Shown here: positions 53,729-63,166 of the stretch, piece by piece
How positions within the stretch are numbered: the first letter of the stretch is position 1
Layout: each line of letters starts with the position of its first letter
Notes under the pieces: model-generated
Told to the model about the DNA's origin: nothing
The model's input: the letters and a program-made list of their open reading frames with translations, nothing else
Database searches by the model: none
Made by a program: the position numbers and the translations under genes
Source of the DNA: Rheinheimera sp.
Lineage (GTDB): Bacteria > Pseudomonadota > Gammaproteobacteria > Enterobacterales > Alteromonadaceae
Direction of reading: 5' to 3'
NCBI GenBank assembly: GCA_003543135.1
Contig: DPJG01000018.1
Coordinates: forward strand, 62,001 to 126,000
DNA: 64,000 bases

Positions 53729-55600
53729 ATGGCGCCCGATATTCTTGATTACCCACTGTTAGCCAAAGCCAATCTGCCGGCAGAGTTGCGCCAGTTGCCA
53801 CAAGAGCAGCTTGCCAAACTGAGCCATGAGTTGCGTGACTATTTATTAAAATCGGTCAGTCAAAGTAGTGGCCATTTTGCTTCGGGCCTTGGCACTATTG
53901 AGCTGACAGTTGCCCTGCATTATGTCTATAACACACCTTTTGACCGCTTGATCTGGGATGTAGGCCATCAGGCTTATCCACATAAAATTCTGACTGGCCG
54001 GCGCGACCGCATGCCGACCATCCGTCAGTTAAACGGTTTACATCCATTTCCATGCCGTGAAGAAAGTGAATACGACACTTTAACCGTTGGTCATTCCAGC
54101 ACCTCCATCAGCGCGGCTTTGGGGATGGCCATTGCCGCCAAAGCAGAACAGAAAAACCGCAAAGTAGTGGCCGTGATTGGGGATGGTGCCATTACCGCCG
54201 GTATGGCGTTTGAAGCGCTGAATCATGCCGGTGAAGTCAAACCCGACATGCTGGTGATTTTAAACGACAACGAAATGTCGATTTCCGAAAACGTCGGCGC
54301 GTTAAACCGTTATTTTGCCCGGATTTTATCGGGTAACTTTTATACCAGCCTGCGTGAAGGCGGCAAAAAGATTTTAAGCGGCACGCCGCTGCATGAACTG
54401 GCCAGCCGCGCCGAAGAACATTTTAAAGGCATGGTGACTCCAGGTACTTTTTTTGAAGAGCTGGGGTTTAACTACATAGGCCCCATTGATGGCCATGACG
54501 TAGTGACGCTGGTCGACACCATCCGTAATATGCGTCAGCTCAAAGGCCCGCAATTGCTGCATGTAGTGACGAAAAAAGGCAAAGGGTACGCCCCCGCCGA
54601 GCAGGACCCTATTGGTTATCATGCCGTCAGCAAATTTGACCCAAGTAGCCAGGGCACACCGGCGAAAAAAGCCGGCAAGCCGAATTTTTCCAATATTTTT
54701 GGCAACTGGGTCTGTGATATGGCGGCGCTGGATCCCAAGTTGCAGGCTATTACACCAGCCATGCGCGAAGGTTCAGATTTAGTCCGTTTTTCCAAGACTT
54801 ATCCTGACAGATATTTTGATGTTGCTATTGCCGAACAACATGCAGTGACTTTAGCCGCAGGTATGGCCATTGACGGTTTAAAACCTGTGGTTGCTATTTA
54901 TTCCAGCTTTTTACAACGCGGTTATGATCAGCTTATTCATGATGTCGCACTGCAAAATCTCGATGTGCTCTTTGCCATCGACCGCGCCGGCATTGTTGGT
55001 GCCGATGGCGCCACCCATCAGGGCGCTTTTGACTTAAGTTATATGCGGGCTATCCCGAATATGCTGATCATGGCGCCTTCGGATGAAAATGAATGTCGTC
55101 AGATGCTGTACACAGGCTATATGCATAAAGGCCCGGCTGCAGTACGTTATCCGCGTGGTTATGCCAACGGCACAGAAGCACAAAACAACATGACTTTGCT
55201 GCCTGTAGGCCAGAGCCGCACTGTGCGCCAGGGCAAAAACATCGCCATTCTTGCTTTTGGCCCTTTACTACATCAAGCCATGGCCGCTGCTGAAACACTG
55301 GATGCTACTCTGGTCGATATGCGTTTTGTCAAACCTTTGGATTTACCACTGCTGCAGCAACTGGCCACTAACCACCAGACACTGGTGACGCTGGAAGACA
55401 ACGCTATCGCAGGTGGTGCCGGCTCTGCGGTCAATGAAGCTGTGGCAGCACTGCGCTTGCCTTATGCGCTGTTAAATCTGGGTTTACCGGACCAGTTTAT
55501 CCGCCATGGCTCGCAGGAAGAGTTGTATGCAGAGCTTGGTCTGGACAGCACCGGTATTCTGTCGCGTATTCAGCAGTTTATTGCGCCACAGTCTGCATAA
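53729..55600 (+). CDS. dxs: 1-deoxy-D-xylulose-5-phosphate synthase
   Basis: Entry enzyme of the MEP isoprenoid pathway and supplier of deoxyxylulose phosphate for thiamine and pyridoxal; TPP-dependent. 623 residues (E. coli 620): [19 protein letters not shown], catalytic His in [11 protein letters not shown], the TPP motif [30 protein letters not shown], and [21 protein letters not shown]. Third gene of xseB-ispA-dxs, so precursor entry and prenyl elongation are co-expressed. Confidence 0.97.
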   Translation: MAPDILDYPLLAKANLPAELRQLPQEQLAKLSHELRDYLLKSVSQSSGHFASGLGTIELTVALHYVYNTPFDRLIWDVGHQAYPHKILTGRRDRMPTIRQLNGLHPFPCREESEYDTLTVGHSSTSISAALGMAIAAKAEQKNRKVVAVIGDGAITAGMAFEALNHAGEVKPDMLVILNDNEMSISENVGALNRYFARILSGNFYTSLREGGKKILSGTPLHELASRAEEHFKGMVTPGTFFEELGFNYIGPIDGHDVVTLVDTIRNMRQLKGPQLLHVVTKKGKGYAPAEQDPIGYHAVSKFDPSSQGTPAKKAGKPNFSNIFGNWVCDMAALDPKLQAITPAMREGSDLVRFSKTYPDRYFDVAIAEQHAVTLAAGMAIDGLKPVVAIYSSFLQRGYDQLIHDVALQNLDVLFAIDRAGIVGADGATHQGAFDLSYMRAIPNMLIMAPSDENECRQMLYTGYMHKGPAAVRYPRGYANGTEAQNNMTLLPVGQSRTVRQGKNIAILAFGPLLHQAMAAAETLDATLVDMRFVKPLDLPLLQQLATNHQTLVTLEDNAIAGGAGSAVNEAVAALRLPYALLNLGLPDQFIRHGSQEELYAELGLDSTGILSRIQQFIAPQSA

Positions 55601-55628
55601 AGCCGACTAAAACAACACGCAATTTGCC

Positions 55629-55657
55629 AAAAAGCCCGGTTTTGAACCGGGCTTTTT
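55629..55657. terminator. Bidirectional terminator between dxs and the GGDEF gene
   Basis: AAAAAGCCCGGT / ACCGGGCTTTTT 12-bp perfect stem with a TTTGA loop; suits both converging transcripts. Confidence 0.93.
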
Positions 55658-55761
55658 TATCTTTGCGGATCATCAACCACTGTAAATTCTGTGATAGACG
55701 TTTTATCGCTGCTCTGCCTTGAAGCTGCTCCGCTGCTGCGCCAGCCAGGCACTTTGCCAGT

Positions 55762-58700
55762 TTAAGGATTGGCTTTGCCCACCTTGCACAACGTTAAATC
55801 AAACCAGGCAACACTGCCGGCCAGGAATTTCTCTACCTGAGCTTCAATATGGTTGCTGTCTTCAAACTCAAAAGCATCCACCTGCTGGTCAAACAAAATA
55901 GTTGCCACCCCATTACGCCCGGCATGTTTAACATGAAACAGCGCCAACTCAGCCAGTTGCAATGACACTTCCCAGCCGATGAGCTGACCGCCTAACAAAT
56001 CCAGCGGATACAAAGCATAACCAATAGAGCAATTGAGCCGCACTGCCCTGCCATCCGGCAGTAAAAACGACTCCAGCGCCACCAGCTCGTTTAACCGAAG
56101 CGCAAACTCCTTGACCAGATCCTGCGGCACGTCTCTGAGCACCAGCATAAATTCTTCACCGGCGTACCGCACCACATAATCCGAGCCCCGGGTTTCACGA
56201 ATAAGCAAGCCACTGATTTGCTGCAGTACACTGTCGCCGGCACTGTTGCCATATTTGTCATTGATATGCTTAAAGTTATCCAAATCCAGATGAATAAGTG
56301 CAATACATTTGTTTTGCGCCAGCATCGACTCGCGGTTGCGCTGATAATGCTCTATGTCCTTGGGCAACTGTTCAAACATAAAACGGCGGTTACGAAGGCC
56401 GGTTAACGGATCTTTATGGGTCAACTGCGACAGTTGCTCATTGAGTTCATTGAGTTTGGTATTGCTGTTTTCCAGCTCCTGCGTGCGTTGTTTCACCAGT
56501 TTGGTTAAAGACGCTTCCCTAAGCTGGTTATTGCGCCGGCCAAGCCAGAACAAACCATACAGAATGATCAAAGCCAACAACAGCCAAAGTCCACGATAAA
56601 TAATGGTTTCGTCAAAACGTTTAGGGATCACCAACTCGAGTTCGGTGTTCTGCGCCAACTCCCAGCTTTGGGTACTTTGCCGGCTTTGCAGCTGGAACTG
56701 ATAACTGCCAGGCGGCAGGTTGGTGTAAATAGCTTCACGTCTGCTGCCGACATAATGCCAGCCGGCATCAAAACCTTTGAGCTGATAACGGAACTCCAGC
56801 GCTGTTGGTGTTAAAAAATCAACAGCCGTGTAACGTAACGTTAAATTGCGCTCGTCGGTGGCCATCACCTGGCGGCTCTGCGCAGGCTGCACTTCATAAC
56901 TGCGCTGCTGCGACACGACCTGCTGCAGCATTGGTCTGCTGGTGCTGCTTGGGCCACCTTTAAAGTTTAATGGCACCGACACCAGGCCTTTTAAGGTGGG
57001 GTAATACAGCTGCTGATCCAGCATTGCCACTTTGCTATGACCCGTGCCGTTACAACAACGGCCAGGTGCGGTCCCAAGCTGGCGATCGTAAGGTGTTAAC
57101 ACCTGTTCAAATAACGATTTGCTCTGATCGTTACGTACCAGATCGGCCGGATGAAAACGGAAAATCCCTTTGAGGGTACTGGCCCAGACATAACCCGACT
57201 GGATATCGTCATACAAACTGACAATAGGTTCAAAGGGCAAACCATTGGCGGTATCAAACTGCAGCCATTTTCCGTCAAACTGGCGGATAAACAAACCGTC
57301 GTCGATGGTCGAGGCGAGCAAGGTTCCGTCTTTGCGCCACAACAAACTGCTGACATAAGCGTTGTACAGCGGGCTGCCAAGGCCTATGCGCAACAATTTA
57401 CCGCCCTGATACTGAAAACCACCTCTGGTGGTGCCTATCAAAAGTTTATCGCCCTGATCGGCAATATAGGTAATAACGGTCGATTCCAGCTCGTTATTGG
57501 CGGCAAAAACTTTGAGCTCACCGTTCTGATACTGATAAATACCGGCACTAGTGCCAAGCCAGAATCCACCGGCTAATCTGGGTTTTACGACCCTGGCCTT
57601 GACACCCTGTAACTGTGGATCCAGCGGCTTCAGCTCACCACTTTGTGCGTTCAGCCGGTACACGCCGCTGTCGCTGGCCAGCAGCCAACTACTGCCATCC
57701 TGCTCCATATCCTGCACTGTGCCAAGACTGATGTTGTTGTTTAGCGGGATTGTGGAAAACTGCTGACTTGCATCAAGAAAACCCAAGCCTTGCTGTAACG
57801 CCAGCAGCAAACGGCCGTCGTCGGTTGCAGCCACACTGCGCACCACATCGTCCGGCTGATTCTTGCCGACAATTCGGTTTATTTTACCTCTGGATGCCCG
57901 GTAAATACCGTCGCCAAAACTACCAAGCCAGACATTTTGCTGCCGGTCCTGATAAATGTCGGTAAATAAAGTGGAACTGCCAAGCTCATCACGGCTGATC
58001 ACCTGCCACTCCTGCCCCTGATGGCGGTGGAACAACTCGCTGTAACCTGATACCCAGTCGCCTTGCTGTTTATCATGAAACAACTTGTACACCGCTTTGG
58101 AATCGCGCTGTGGCAAAGGGCAACGATGAAACTGCTGATCGGCTGCCACGTGGTAATAACCCTGCTCGCTGGCCAAATGCAGGCTGTTATGCTCCCATAA
58201 CAAGTCATACACCGGATGTTGGGCTAAGTCCGGCGGGAGCGTCAGTTTATCCAGCTGCCCTGCCCTGGAGATTTTATATAAAAATTTACTGCTGCTGATC
58301 CAGACATCGGTTGGCGTCACTTCCAGCTGATTGACCTGCTCTTTAACCTGCTCTACCCGGCTGATTTTGCCTTCTTTCACACGAAACAGATTGTCTGCGG
58401 CCACCCAGATTTCATCCGGAGCCACTTCTACAATGGCGGTCACTTCGCCCAGGATCGGATAACGGTCAAACTTCAGGGTGGCGCTGTTAACACCGGATAA
58501 GCCTGAGCGGGTGCCCACCCAGATATAACCATTGCTGTCGGTTAATAAGCGGGTAATGGTATTACTGACCAGATGGCGGTTGGCCTGTGAGGTAAAAACA
58601 TCAAAACTATTGCCGTCAAAACGGTTCAGGCCGGTTAAGGTGCCTATCCATAAATAACCCTGCTGATCCTGGGTCACAGCCCGCACTGAGTTATTGGATA

Positions 58701-58818
58701 AGCCATCAGCGGCAGTCCACTGTTTAATGTCGTAATCGTAGATAGACTGCGGCTGTTGCGCCTTGAGACTTGCGGAGAAAAAAAACAGTAATAACAAAAA
58801 CAAAGAGGCAGAATTCAT
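55762..58818 (-). CDS. Two-component-propeller / Y_Y_Y / GGDEF diguanylate cyclase
   Basis: A 1018-residue membrane sensor. Signal peptide (to SLKAQ), a large periplasmic propeller from ~12-14 reg_prop repeats (pattern YLWIGTLTGLNRFDG, YIWVGTRSGLSGV, NVWLGSFGDGIYR), a Y_Y_Y domain ending LPPGSYQFQLQ, one transmembrane helix (GLWLLLALIILYGLFWL), a coiled coil, and a C-terminal GGDEF domain. The GGDEF motif reads AGEEF at residues 886-890, with an RxxD inhibitory site (RGSD) five residues before it and the metal Asp in HLDLDNFKHIND intact. It probably makes c-di-GMP in response to a periplasmic ligand, perhaps a sugar. The start at 58818 has AGG 5 nt upstream. Confidence 0.9.
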   Translation of the reverse strand: MNSASLFLLLLFFFSASLKAQQPQSIYDYDIKQWTAADGLSNNSVRAVTQDQQGYLWIGTLTGLNRFDGNSFDVFTSQANRHLVSNTITRLLTDSNGYIWVGTRSGLSGVNSATLKFDRYPILGEVTAIVEVAPDEIWVAADNLFRVKEGKISRVEQVKEQVNQLEVTPTDVWISSSKFLYKISRAGQLDKLTLPPDLAQHPVYDLLWEHNSLHLASEQGYYHVAADQQFHRCPLPQRDSKAVYKLFHDKQQGDWVSGYSELFHRHQGQEWQVISRDELGSSTLFTDIYQDRQQNVWLGSFGDGIYRASRGKINRIVGKNQPDDVVRSVAATDDGRLLLALQQGLGFLDASQQFSTIPLNNNISLGTVQDMEQDGSSWLLASDSGVYRLNAQSGELKPLDPQLQGVKARVVKPRLAGGFWLGTSAGIYQYQNGELKVFAANNELESTVITYIADQGDKLLIGTTRGGFQYQGGKLLRIGLGSPLYNAYVSSLLWRKDGTLLASTIDDGLFIRQFDGKWLQFDTANGLPFEPIVSLYDDIQSGYVWASTLKGIFRFHPADLVRNDQSKSLFEQVLTPYDRQLGTAPGRCCNGTGHSKVAMLDQQLYYPTLKGLVSVPLNFKGGPSSTSRPMLQQVVSQQRSYEVQPAQSRQVMATDERNLTLRYTAVDFLTPTALEFRYQLKGFDAGWHYVGSRREAIYTNLPPGSYQFQLQSRQSTQSWELAQNTELELVIPKRFDETIIYRGLWLLLALIILYGLFWLGRRNNQLREASLTKLVKQRTQELENSNTKLNELNEQLSQLTHKDPLTGLRNRRFMFEQLPKDIEHYQRNRESMLAQNKCIALIHLDLDNFKHINDKYGNSAGDSVLQQISGLLIRETRGSDYVVRYAGEEFMLVLRDVPQDLVKEFALRLNELVALESFLLPDGRAVRLNCSIGYALYPLDLLGGQLIGWEVSLQLAELALFHVKHAGRNGVATILFDQQVDAFEFEDSNHIEAQVEKFLAGSVAWFDLTLCKVGKANP

Positions 58819-58845
58819 AACGACCTGCAACAGGTTAACCGGTTT

Positions 58846-59322
58846 TTACAATTGAAGCGGTAACCATACACTATGAAGCAGCAGGCAGGCCAGCACTCCG
58901 GCGACAATATCATCCATCATCACACCTAAACCGCCGTGTAAATTGCGGTCAAACCAACGGATTGGCCAGGGTTTGAGGATATCCAACAGGCGGAATAACA
59001 CAAAAGCGACCAGCACATTTTGCAGGTTAAAAGGCACAGCCCAAAGGGTGATGGCAAAACCGACAATTTCATCAAACACAATGGAGCCATGATCTTCAGC
59101 GCCAATATCACGGCTGACTACTTCACACAGATACACACCGAGCAGCGCAGTGGCAACAATAGCAACGCCAGCCCAGAGCGGCGATATCAGCGCCAGCAGC
59201 CACACCAGCGGCAACGCCGCTAAAGTACCAAAGGTGCCCGGCGCTTTGGGCGACAGGCCACTGCCAAACCCCAGCGCCAGCCAATGTTGCCATTTATGCA
59301 GCAAAAACGGATGTGCTTTCAT
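58846..59322 (-). CDS. pgpA: Phosphatidylglycerophosphatase A
   Basis: Membrane phosphatase producing phosphatidylglycerol. 158 residues, with GSGLSPKAPGTFGTLAALPL, the catalytic-site EDHGSIVFDEIVGF, a FRLLDILKPWPIRWFDRN segment and GGLGVMMDDIVAG. Four hydrophobic segments. Its ATG overlaps the thiL stop (TAATG). Last gene of the rib/nusB/thiL cluster. Confidence 0.95.
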   Translation of the reverse strand: MKAHPFLLHKWQHWLALGFGSGLSPKAPGTFGTLAALPLVWLLALISPLWAGVAIVATALLGVYLCEVVSRDIGAEDHGSIVFDEIVGFAITLWAVPFNLQNVLVAFVLFRLLDILKPWPIRWFDRNLHGGLGVMMDDIVAGVLACLLLHSVWLPLQL

Positions 59323-60281
59323 TAAAAGTGCTGGTATCCCTGATGCGTGTAGACAAAAGGTTGATCCCCCTGGCGCAGTTCCAGTTTTCCGGCCACACCG
59401 GTAATACGGCCAATGCAGGTTACAGGCACACCATAAGGGGATAACAACACTTCCAGTGAGCCCCTTTTGTCTTCCGGCACGGTAAACAACAGTTCGTAAT
59501 CTTCACCACCGGATAAAGCACACTGAAGCGCTTGTTGCCAGTCACAACTGTCTTTCAGTGCCTGCGACATCGGGATCTTATTCACGTCCACAGTGGCACC
59601 CACTTTCGACCTTTTCAGAATATGCGGCAAGTCACCACATAAACCGTCAGAAATATCCATAGCACTGCTGGCAATAGTGCGAAGCGCCTGACCCAAGGCC
59701 ACCCGGGCTGTTGGATAATGAAAACGCTGCAGAATATGGGCACGGTGTTTTTTACTGACTTCCACCTGATCCTGCACCAGTTTTAACCCCAAAGCAGCAT
59801 CGCCCAGGGTACCGGTAACATAAATATAATCACCCACTTTAGCGCCGGCACGGGTTAAGGCTTTGCCTTTAGGCACCAAACCTTTGGCAATCACCGTCAG
59901 GGTCAGCGGGCCACGGGTGGTATCACCGCCAATCAGCTGGCAATTGTAATAATCTGCGGTTTCGCTTAAACCTTCGGCAAAAGCCTGCAGCCAGGCGTTA
60001 TCGACTTGCGGCAAACTAATGGCCAGCGACAACCAGCAAGGCTCGGCGCCCATGGCCGCCAAATCACTGACATTCACCGCCACCAGCTTATGACCAAGGG
60101 CACGCGGGTCTACATCAGGGAAAAAATGCACACCTTGCACCATAGTGTCTGTGGTCACCACCAGATCAAAGCCGTCGCGGATTTGCACTACTGCGCCATC
60201 GTCACCCACACCAAGGACAACGTCGGCTCTGCTGCGGCCTGCCTGACTAAAACATTCGGAAATGAGTTCAAATTCGCCCAT
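59322..60281 (-). CDS. thiL: Thiamine-monophosphate kinase
   Basis: Phosphorylates thiamine monophosphate to the active diphosphate. 319 residues of the PurM-like family: GVGDDGAVV, TTDTMVQGVHF, VNVSDLAAMGAEP, QLIGGDTTRGP, SAMDISDGLCGDL and SGGEDYELLFTV. The start MGEFELISECF aligns with E. coli ThiL. No Shine-Dalgarno sequence lies directly before the ATG: instead six T residues and a hairpin separate it from GGAG at 60308-60305 (see the hairpin entry). Confidence 0.95.
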   Translation of the reverse strand: MGEFELISECFSQAGRSRADVVLGVGDDGAVVQIRDGFDLVVTTDTMVQGVHFFPDVDPRALGHKLVAVNVSDLAAMGAEPCWLSLAISLPQVDNAWLQAFAEGLSETADYYNCQLIGGDTTRGPLTLTVIAKGLVPKGKALTRAGAKVGDYIYVTGTLGDAALGLKLVQDQVEVSKKHRAHILQRFHYPTARVALGQALRTIASSAMDISDGLCGDLPHILKRSKVGATVDVNKIPMSQALKDSCDWQQALQCALSGGEDYELLFTVPEDKRGSLEVLLSPYGVPVTCIGRITGVAGKLELRQGDQPFVYTHQGYQHF

Positions 60282-60304
60282 AAAAAAGCCGACTTTCGCC
60301 GGCT
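60282..60304 (-). terminator. Terminator-like hairpin between the thiL Shine-Dalgarno and ATG
   Basis: On the minus strand AGCCGGC / GTCGGCT (one G-T wobble) closed by a GAAA tetraloop and followed by six T residues that touch the thiL ATG. It has full intrinsic-terminator form. GGAG (60308-60305) lies immediately 5' of the stem. Confidence 0.75.
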
Positions 60305-60309
60305 CTCCA

Positions 60310-60726
60310 TCAATTTGGTCGCAGTAGCTTTACTGCTTTATCGAGGATGCCGTTGACGAACTTGTGACTGTCGTCGGCGGCGAAGGCTTTGGCGAGCTCA
60401 ATCGCCTCATTGATGACCACCTTGTAAGGCACATCCAGGCGGAACTTCAGCTCATAAGCCGACACACGCAAAATCGCTTTTTCCACCAGATCAATTTCTT
60501 CAAAAGGACGGTCGATAAAAGGTTTGACCGCTTCATCCAGCACGGCATAGTTCACAGCTACACCACGCAGAATGTCCTGAAAATAACCTACATCCAGATG
60601 TTTAGTGTTCTGCTCCAGCAGTAATTGCTGTTCAATATCGCCAATTGGGTTTTTGCTGACCTGCCAGCTGTAAACTCCCTGGACTGCCAGCGAACGGGAC
60701 TGGCGACGTGCGTTTGGTTTCATCAA
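60310..60726 (-). CDS. nusB: Transcription antitermination factor NusB
   Basis: Binds boxA RNA with NusE (S10) to promote rRNA antitermination. 138 residues, all-helical: [76 protein letters not shown] 7 nt before the ATG; 6 bp after ribH, its usual partner. Confidence 0.96.
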   Translation of the reverse strand: MMKPNARRQSRSLAVQGVYSWQVSKNPIGDIEQQLLLEQNTKHLDVGYFQDILRGVAVNYAVLDEAVKPFIDRPFEEIDLVEKAILRVSAYELKFRLDVPYKVVINEAIELAKAFAADDSHKFVNGILDKAVKLLRPN

Positions 60727-60732
60727 AAAATC

Positions 60733-61197
60733 CTAGATTTGTGCTAACACATTAACCATTTCAAGGGCAGACATAGCAGCTTCGCCACCTTTGTTACCCA
60801 TTTTGGTGCCAGCACGTTCAATCGCCTGCTCAATGCTTTCAACTGTCAGTACACCAAAAGCAACCGGCAGATTGTGTTGCATCGACACCTGAGCAATGCC
60901 TTTAACACATTCACCGGCGACATATTCAAAATGCGGCGTGCCGCCACGGATCACAGCACCTAACGCAATCACAGCGTCGTATTTGCCGCTTTGCGCCACT
61001 TTTTGTACGGCCAGTGGCAGCTCAAAAGCACCAGGGATCCGCACGACGGTAATATCGCTGTCGGCAACATCGCCCACCCGTTTTAAGGTATCAACTGCAC
61101 CTTCCAGCAGACTCTCCACGATAAAGCTATTAAAACGTGCCACCACAATGGCAAACTTTTTACCTTTGGCAGCTAAACCAGCTTCAATCACTTGCAT
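60733..61197 (-). CDS. ribH: 6,7-dimethyl-8-ribityllumazine synthase
   Basis: Condenses the pyrimidinedione and dihydroxybutanone phosphate to lumazine in riboflavin synthesis. 154 residues with [17 protein letters not shown], the substrate-binding [30 protein letters not shown] and [17 protein letters not shown]. Separated from the upstream RibB gene by a terminator and 158 bp, so it may have its own promoter; GAGGA precedes the ATG. Confidence 0.96.
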   Translation of the reverse strand: MQVIEAGLAAKGKKFAIVVARFNSFIVESLLEGAVDTLKRVGDVADSDITVVRIPGAFELPLAVQKVAQSGKYDAVIALGAVIRGGTPHFEYVAGECVKGIAQVSMQHNLPVAFGVLTVESIEQAIERAGTKMGNKGGEAAMSALEMVNVLAQI

Positions 61198-61270
61198 GGG
61201 TAATCCTCGTTATTGTTAAACCTTGCTGTAAAACAAGGGCATGGCCGTTGATAGCCAACATCATTTCATA

Positions 61271-61319
61271 CGGATGGTAAAAAAGGCCGCATATGATAAC
61301 ACAACAACGGCCTCATCCG
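61271..61319 (-). terminator. Terminator after the RibB gene
   Basis: On the minus strand AGGCCG / CGGCCT around an 18-nt loop followed by T6. An outer pair CATCCG / CGGATG brackets stem and T tract, offering an extended or alternative fold. Confidence 0.7.
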
Positions 61320-61355
61320 ACTAGTGTTTCTTTGTATTCACAGCACAAATCGCTG

Positions 61356-62465
61356 TTATTCCGAAACGTAATCCACCACATCCAGGCCAAAACCAGACAG
61401 CGCATGGTAACGTTTTGGCTGGCTTAATAAACGCATTTTACGCACCCCCAGGCTGGCCAGAATTTGTGAACCCACGCCCACATTACGTGAAGTGCCTTTC
61501 CAGGGCGCACTGACCGGTTTTTCACCTTTGTCTTCAGCTTCAAACGCCTGCACTGTGGCCATCAGCTCTTCGGTGCTCTCGTGTTTGCCCAAAAGCACCA
61601 GCACACCGCCTTCGGCATTGATACGTTTCATCGCACTGTGCAGCGAAAAACTGCGGTTGGCTGCACGATCTGCCAGCAATAAATCACTGAAGGTATTGTG
61701 TAAATGCACCCGGACTAACGTAGGTTGCTCAGGGTTGATCTCACCTTTGACCAGTGCAAAGTGGATTTGATTGTCGATGGTGTCACGAAAGGTCACCAAG
61801 TCAAACTCACCCACGGCTGTCGGTAATTTACAGCTAGCCACTTTTTCAATAGTGGTTTCGTTCAGGTTACGGTATTCAATTAAATCTGCGATGGTGCCAA
61901 TTTTAATGCCGTGTTTGGCAGCAAATTTTTCAAGGTCTGGCCGGCGCGCCATAGTGCCGTCGTCATTCAGTATTTCGACTATCACTGAGGCTGGCTCTAA
62001 ACCAGCCAGCCTGGCTAAATCGCAGCCTGCTTCAGTGTGACCGGCGCGCACCAGTACACCACCATCCTGTGCCATCAGTGGGAAAATATGACCAGGCTGC
62101 ACTATATCGCTGGCTTTAGCATCACGGGCTACTGCTGCTTTGACAGTGCGGGCACGGTCAGCCGCTGAAATGCCGGTGGTCACACCTTCTGCCGCTTCAA
62201 TCGATAACGTAAAAGCGGTGGCAAACTGTGATTTGTTCTTGTCCACCATCAGGCTCAGGTTCAGCTGCTTACAACGGTCGCGGGTTAAGGTCAGACAAAT
62301 CAGGCCGCGGCCATAAGTGGCCATAAAGTTGATGGCGTCCGGGGTGACATAATCGGCCGCCATCACTAAATCACCTTCGTTTTCACGGTCTTCGTCATCC
62401 ATCAGAATGACCATTTTACCGTTACGAATATCTTCAATAATTTCAGCAGGCGTATTTAATTGCAT
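61356..62465 (-). CDS. ribB: 3,4-dihydroxy-2-butanone-4-phosphate synthase with degenerate RibA-like domain
   Basis: Residues 1-~205 are a complete RibB domain: [20 protein letters not shown] (metal and substrate acids), [34 protein letters not shown] (the catalytic His region). Residues ~210-369 align in layout with GTP cyclohydrolase II but have lost its zinc cysteines: the segment normally HGECLTGD...CDCG reads [16 protein letters not shown]. The catalytic tyrosine motif YGIGAQI is NVGVGSQI. The protein should therefore make dihydroxybutanone phosphate only, as reported for RibBX-type hybrids; a separate ribA is expected elsewhere. Preceded by a GGGT-GAAA-ACCC mini-hairpin and AGGTGAG. Confidence 0.93.
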   Translation of the reverse strand: MQLNTPAEIIEDIRNGKMVILMDDEDRENEGDLVMAADYVTPDAINFMATYGRGLICLTLTRDRCKQLNLSLMVDKNKSQFATAFTLSIEAAEGVTTGISAADRARTVKAAVARDAKASDIVQPGHIFPLMAQDGGVLVRAGHTEAGCDLARLAGLEPASVIVEILNDDGTMARRPDLEKFAAKHGIKIGTIADLIEYRNLNETTIEKVASCKLPTAVGEFDLVTFRDTIDNQIHFALVKGEINPEQPTLVRVHLHNTFSDLLLADRAANRSFSLHSAMKRINAEGGVLVLLGKHESTEELMATVQAFEAEDKGEKPVSAPWKGTSRNVGVGSQILASLGVRKMRLLSQPKRYHALSGFGLDVVDYVSE

Positions 62466-62513
62466 AACTCACCTAAGAGGGTTTTCACCCTGTTGTTGGC
62501 TCAGATTGTAGGC

Positions 62514-63164
62514 TCAGAGGAAGCCGCGTTGTTGTAACAGTTCCAGACTCACGCCGGATTTGGCCGGTGTAGCAGCGCCGGTGATTAATCGTTCCAGATA
62601 ACGGGCCAGCAAATCGACTTCCAGATGCACTTTGCTGCCCGCTTCGAGCTGCTCTAACGTGGTTTGCTGCGCCGTATGCGGCACTATGGTTAAACGAAAT
62701 TCGTCTGCCAGCAGCTCGTTCACGGTCAGACTCACGCCATCGACAGTGATAGAACCTTTTTCAGCAATATAACGGGCAAGCTCTGGCGGTGTTTTTATAA
62801 AAATTTGCCAGGCACGGCCGCTTTTTTCAATTCGGCTGACACTGCTGTCACCGTCAACATGACCGCCGACCAGATGACCGCCGAGGCGGGTGGTTGGCAA
62901 CAGTGCTTTTTCCAGATTCAGCCGCTGACCGGTTTTGTAGCGGCCAAACAAAGTCCGCTTCAGTGTTTCCGTGGATAAATCAGCACTGAACCAATCAGCA
63001 CCAAAAGCCGTGACTGTCAGGCAAACACCATTGCTGGCAATACTGTCACCCAGTTTGACATCGGAAAAATCCAGCGTCTGGCTCTGAATTTTCACGCTGA
63101 CATCCCCGCCCTTGGGCGTTATCTGCAGCAAAGTGCCGGTAGCCTCAATAATTCCGGTAAACAT
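62514..63164 (-). CDS. ribE: Riboflavin synthase (alpha subunit)
   Basis: Dismutates two lumazines to riboflavin. 216 residues made of two lumazine-binding barrels: repeat 1 MFTGIIEATGTLLQI...SIASNGVCLTVTAF, repeat 2 GGHLVGGHVDGDSSV...SITVDGVSLTVNEL, and C-terminal trimerisation helix VDLLARYLERLI. It starts 2 bp after the ribD stop with AGGA upstream. Called ribC in E. coli nomenclature. Confidence 0.95.
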   Translation of the reverse strand: MFTGIIEATGTLLQITPKGGDVSVKIQSQTLDFSDVKLGDSIASNGVCLTVTAFGADWFSADLSTETLKRTLFGRYKTGQRLNLEKALLPTTRLGGHLVGGHVDGDSSVSRIEKSGRAWQIFIKTPPELARYIAEKGSITVDGVSLTVNELLADEFRLTIVPHTAQQTTLEQLEAGSKVHLEVDLLARYLERLITGAATPAKSGVSLELLQQRGFL

Positions 63165-63166
63165 TG

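Noticed and set aside
61198-62513. FMN riboswitch controlling rib genes
   Set aside because: Neither gap (62466-62513 or 61198-61355) shows the conserved FMN-element segments; only simple hairpins are seen.
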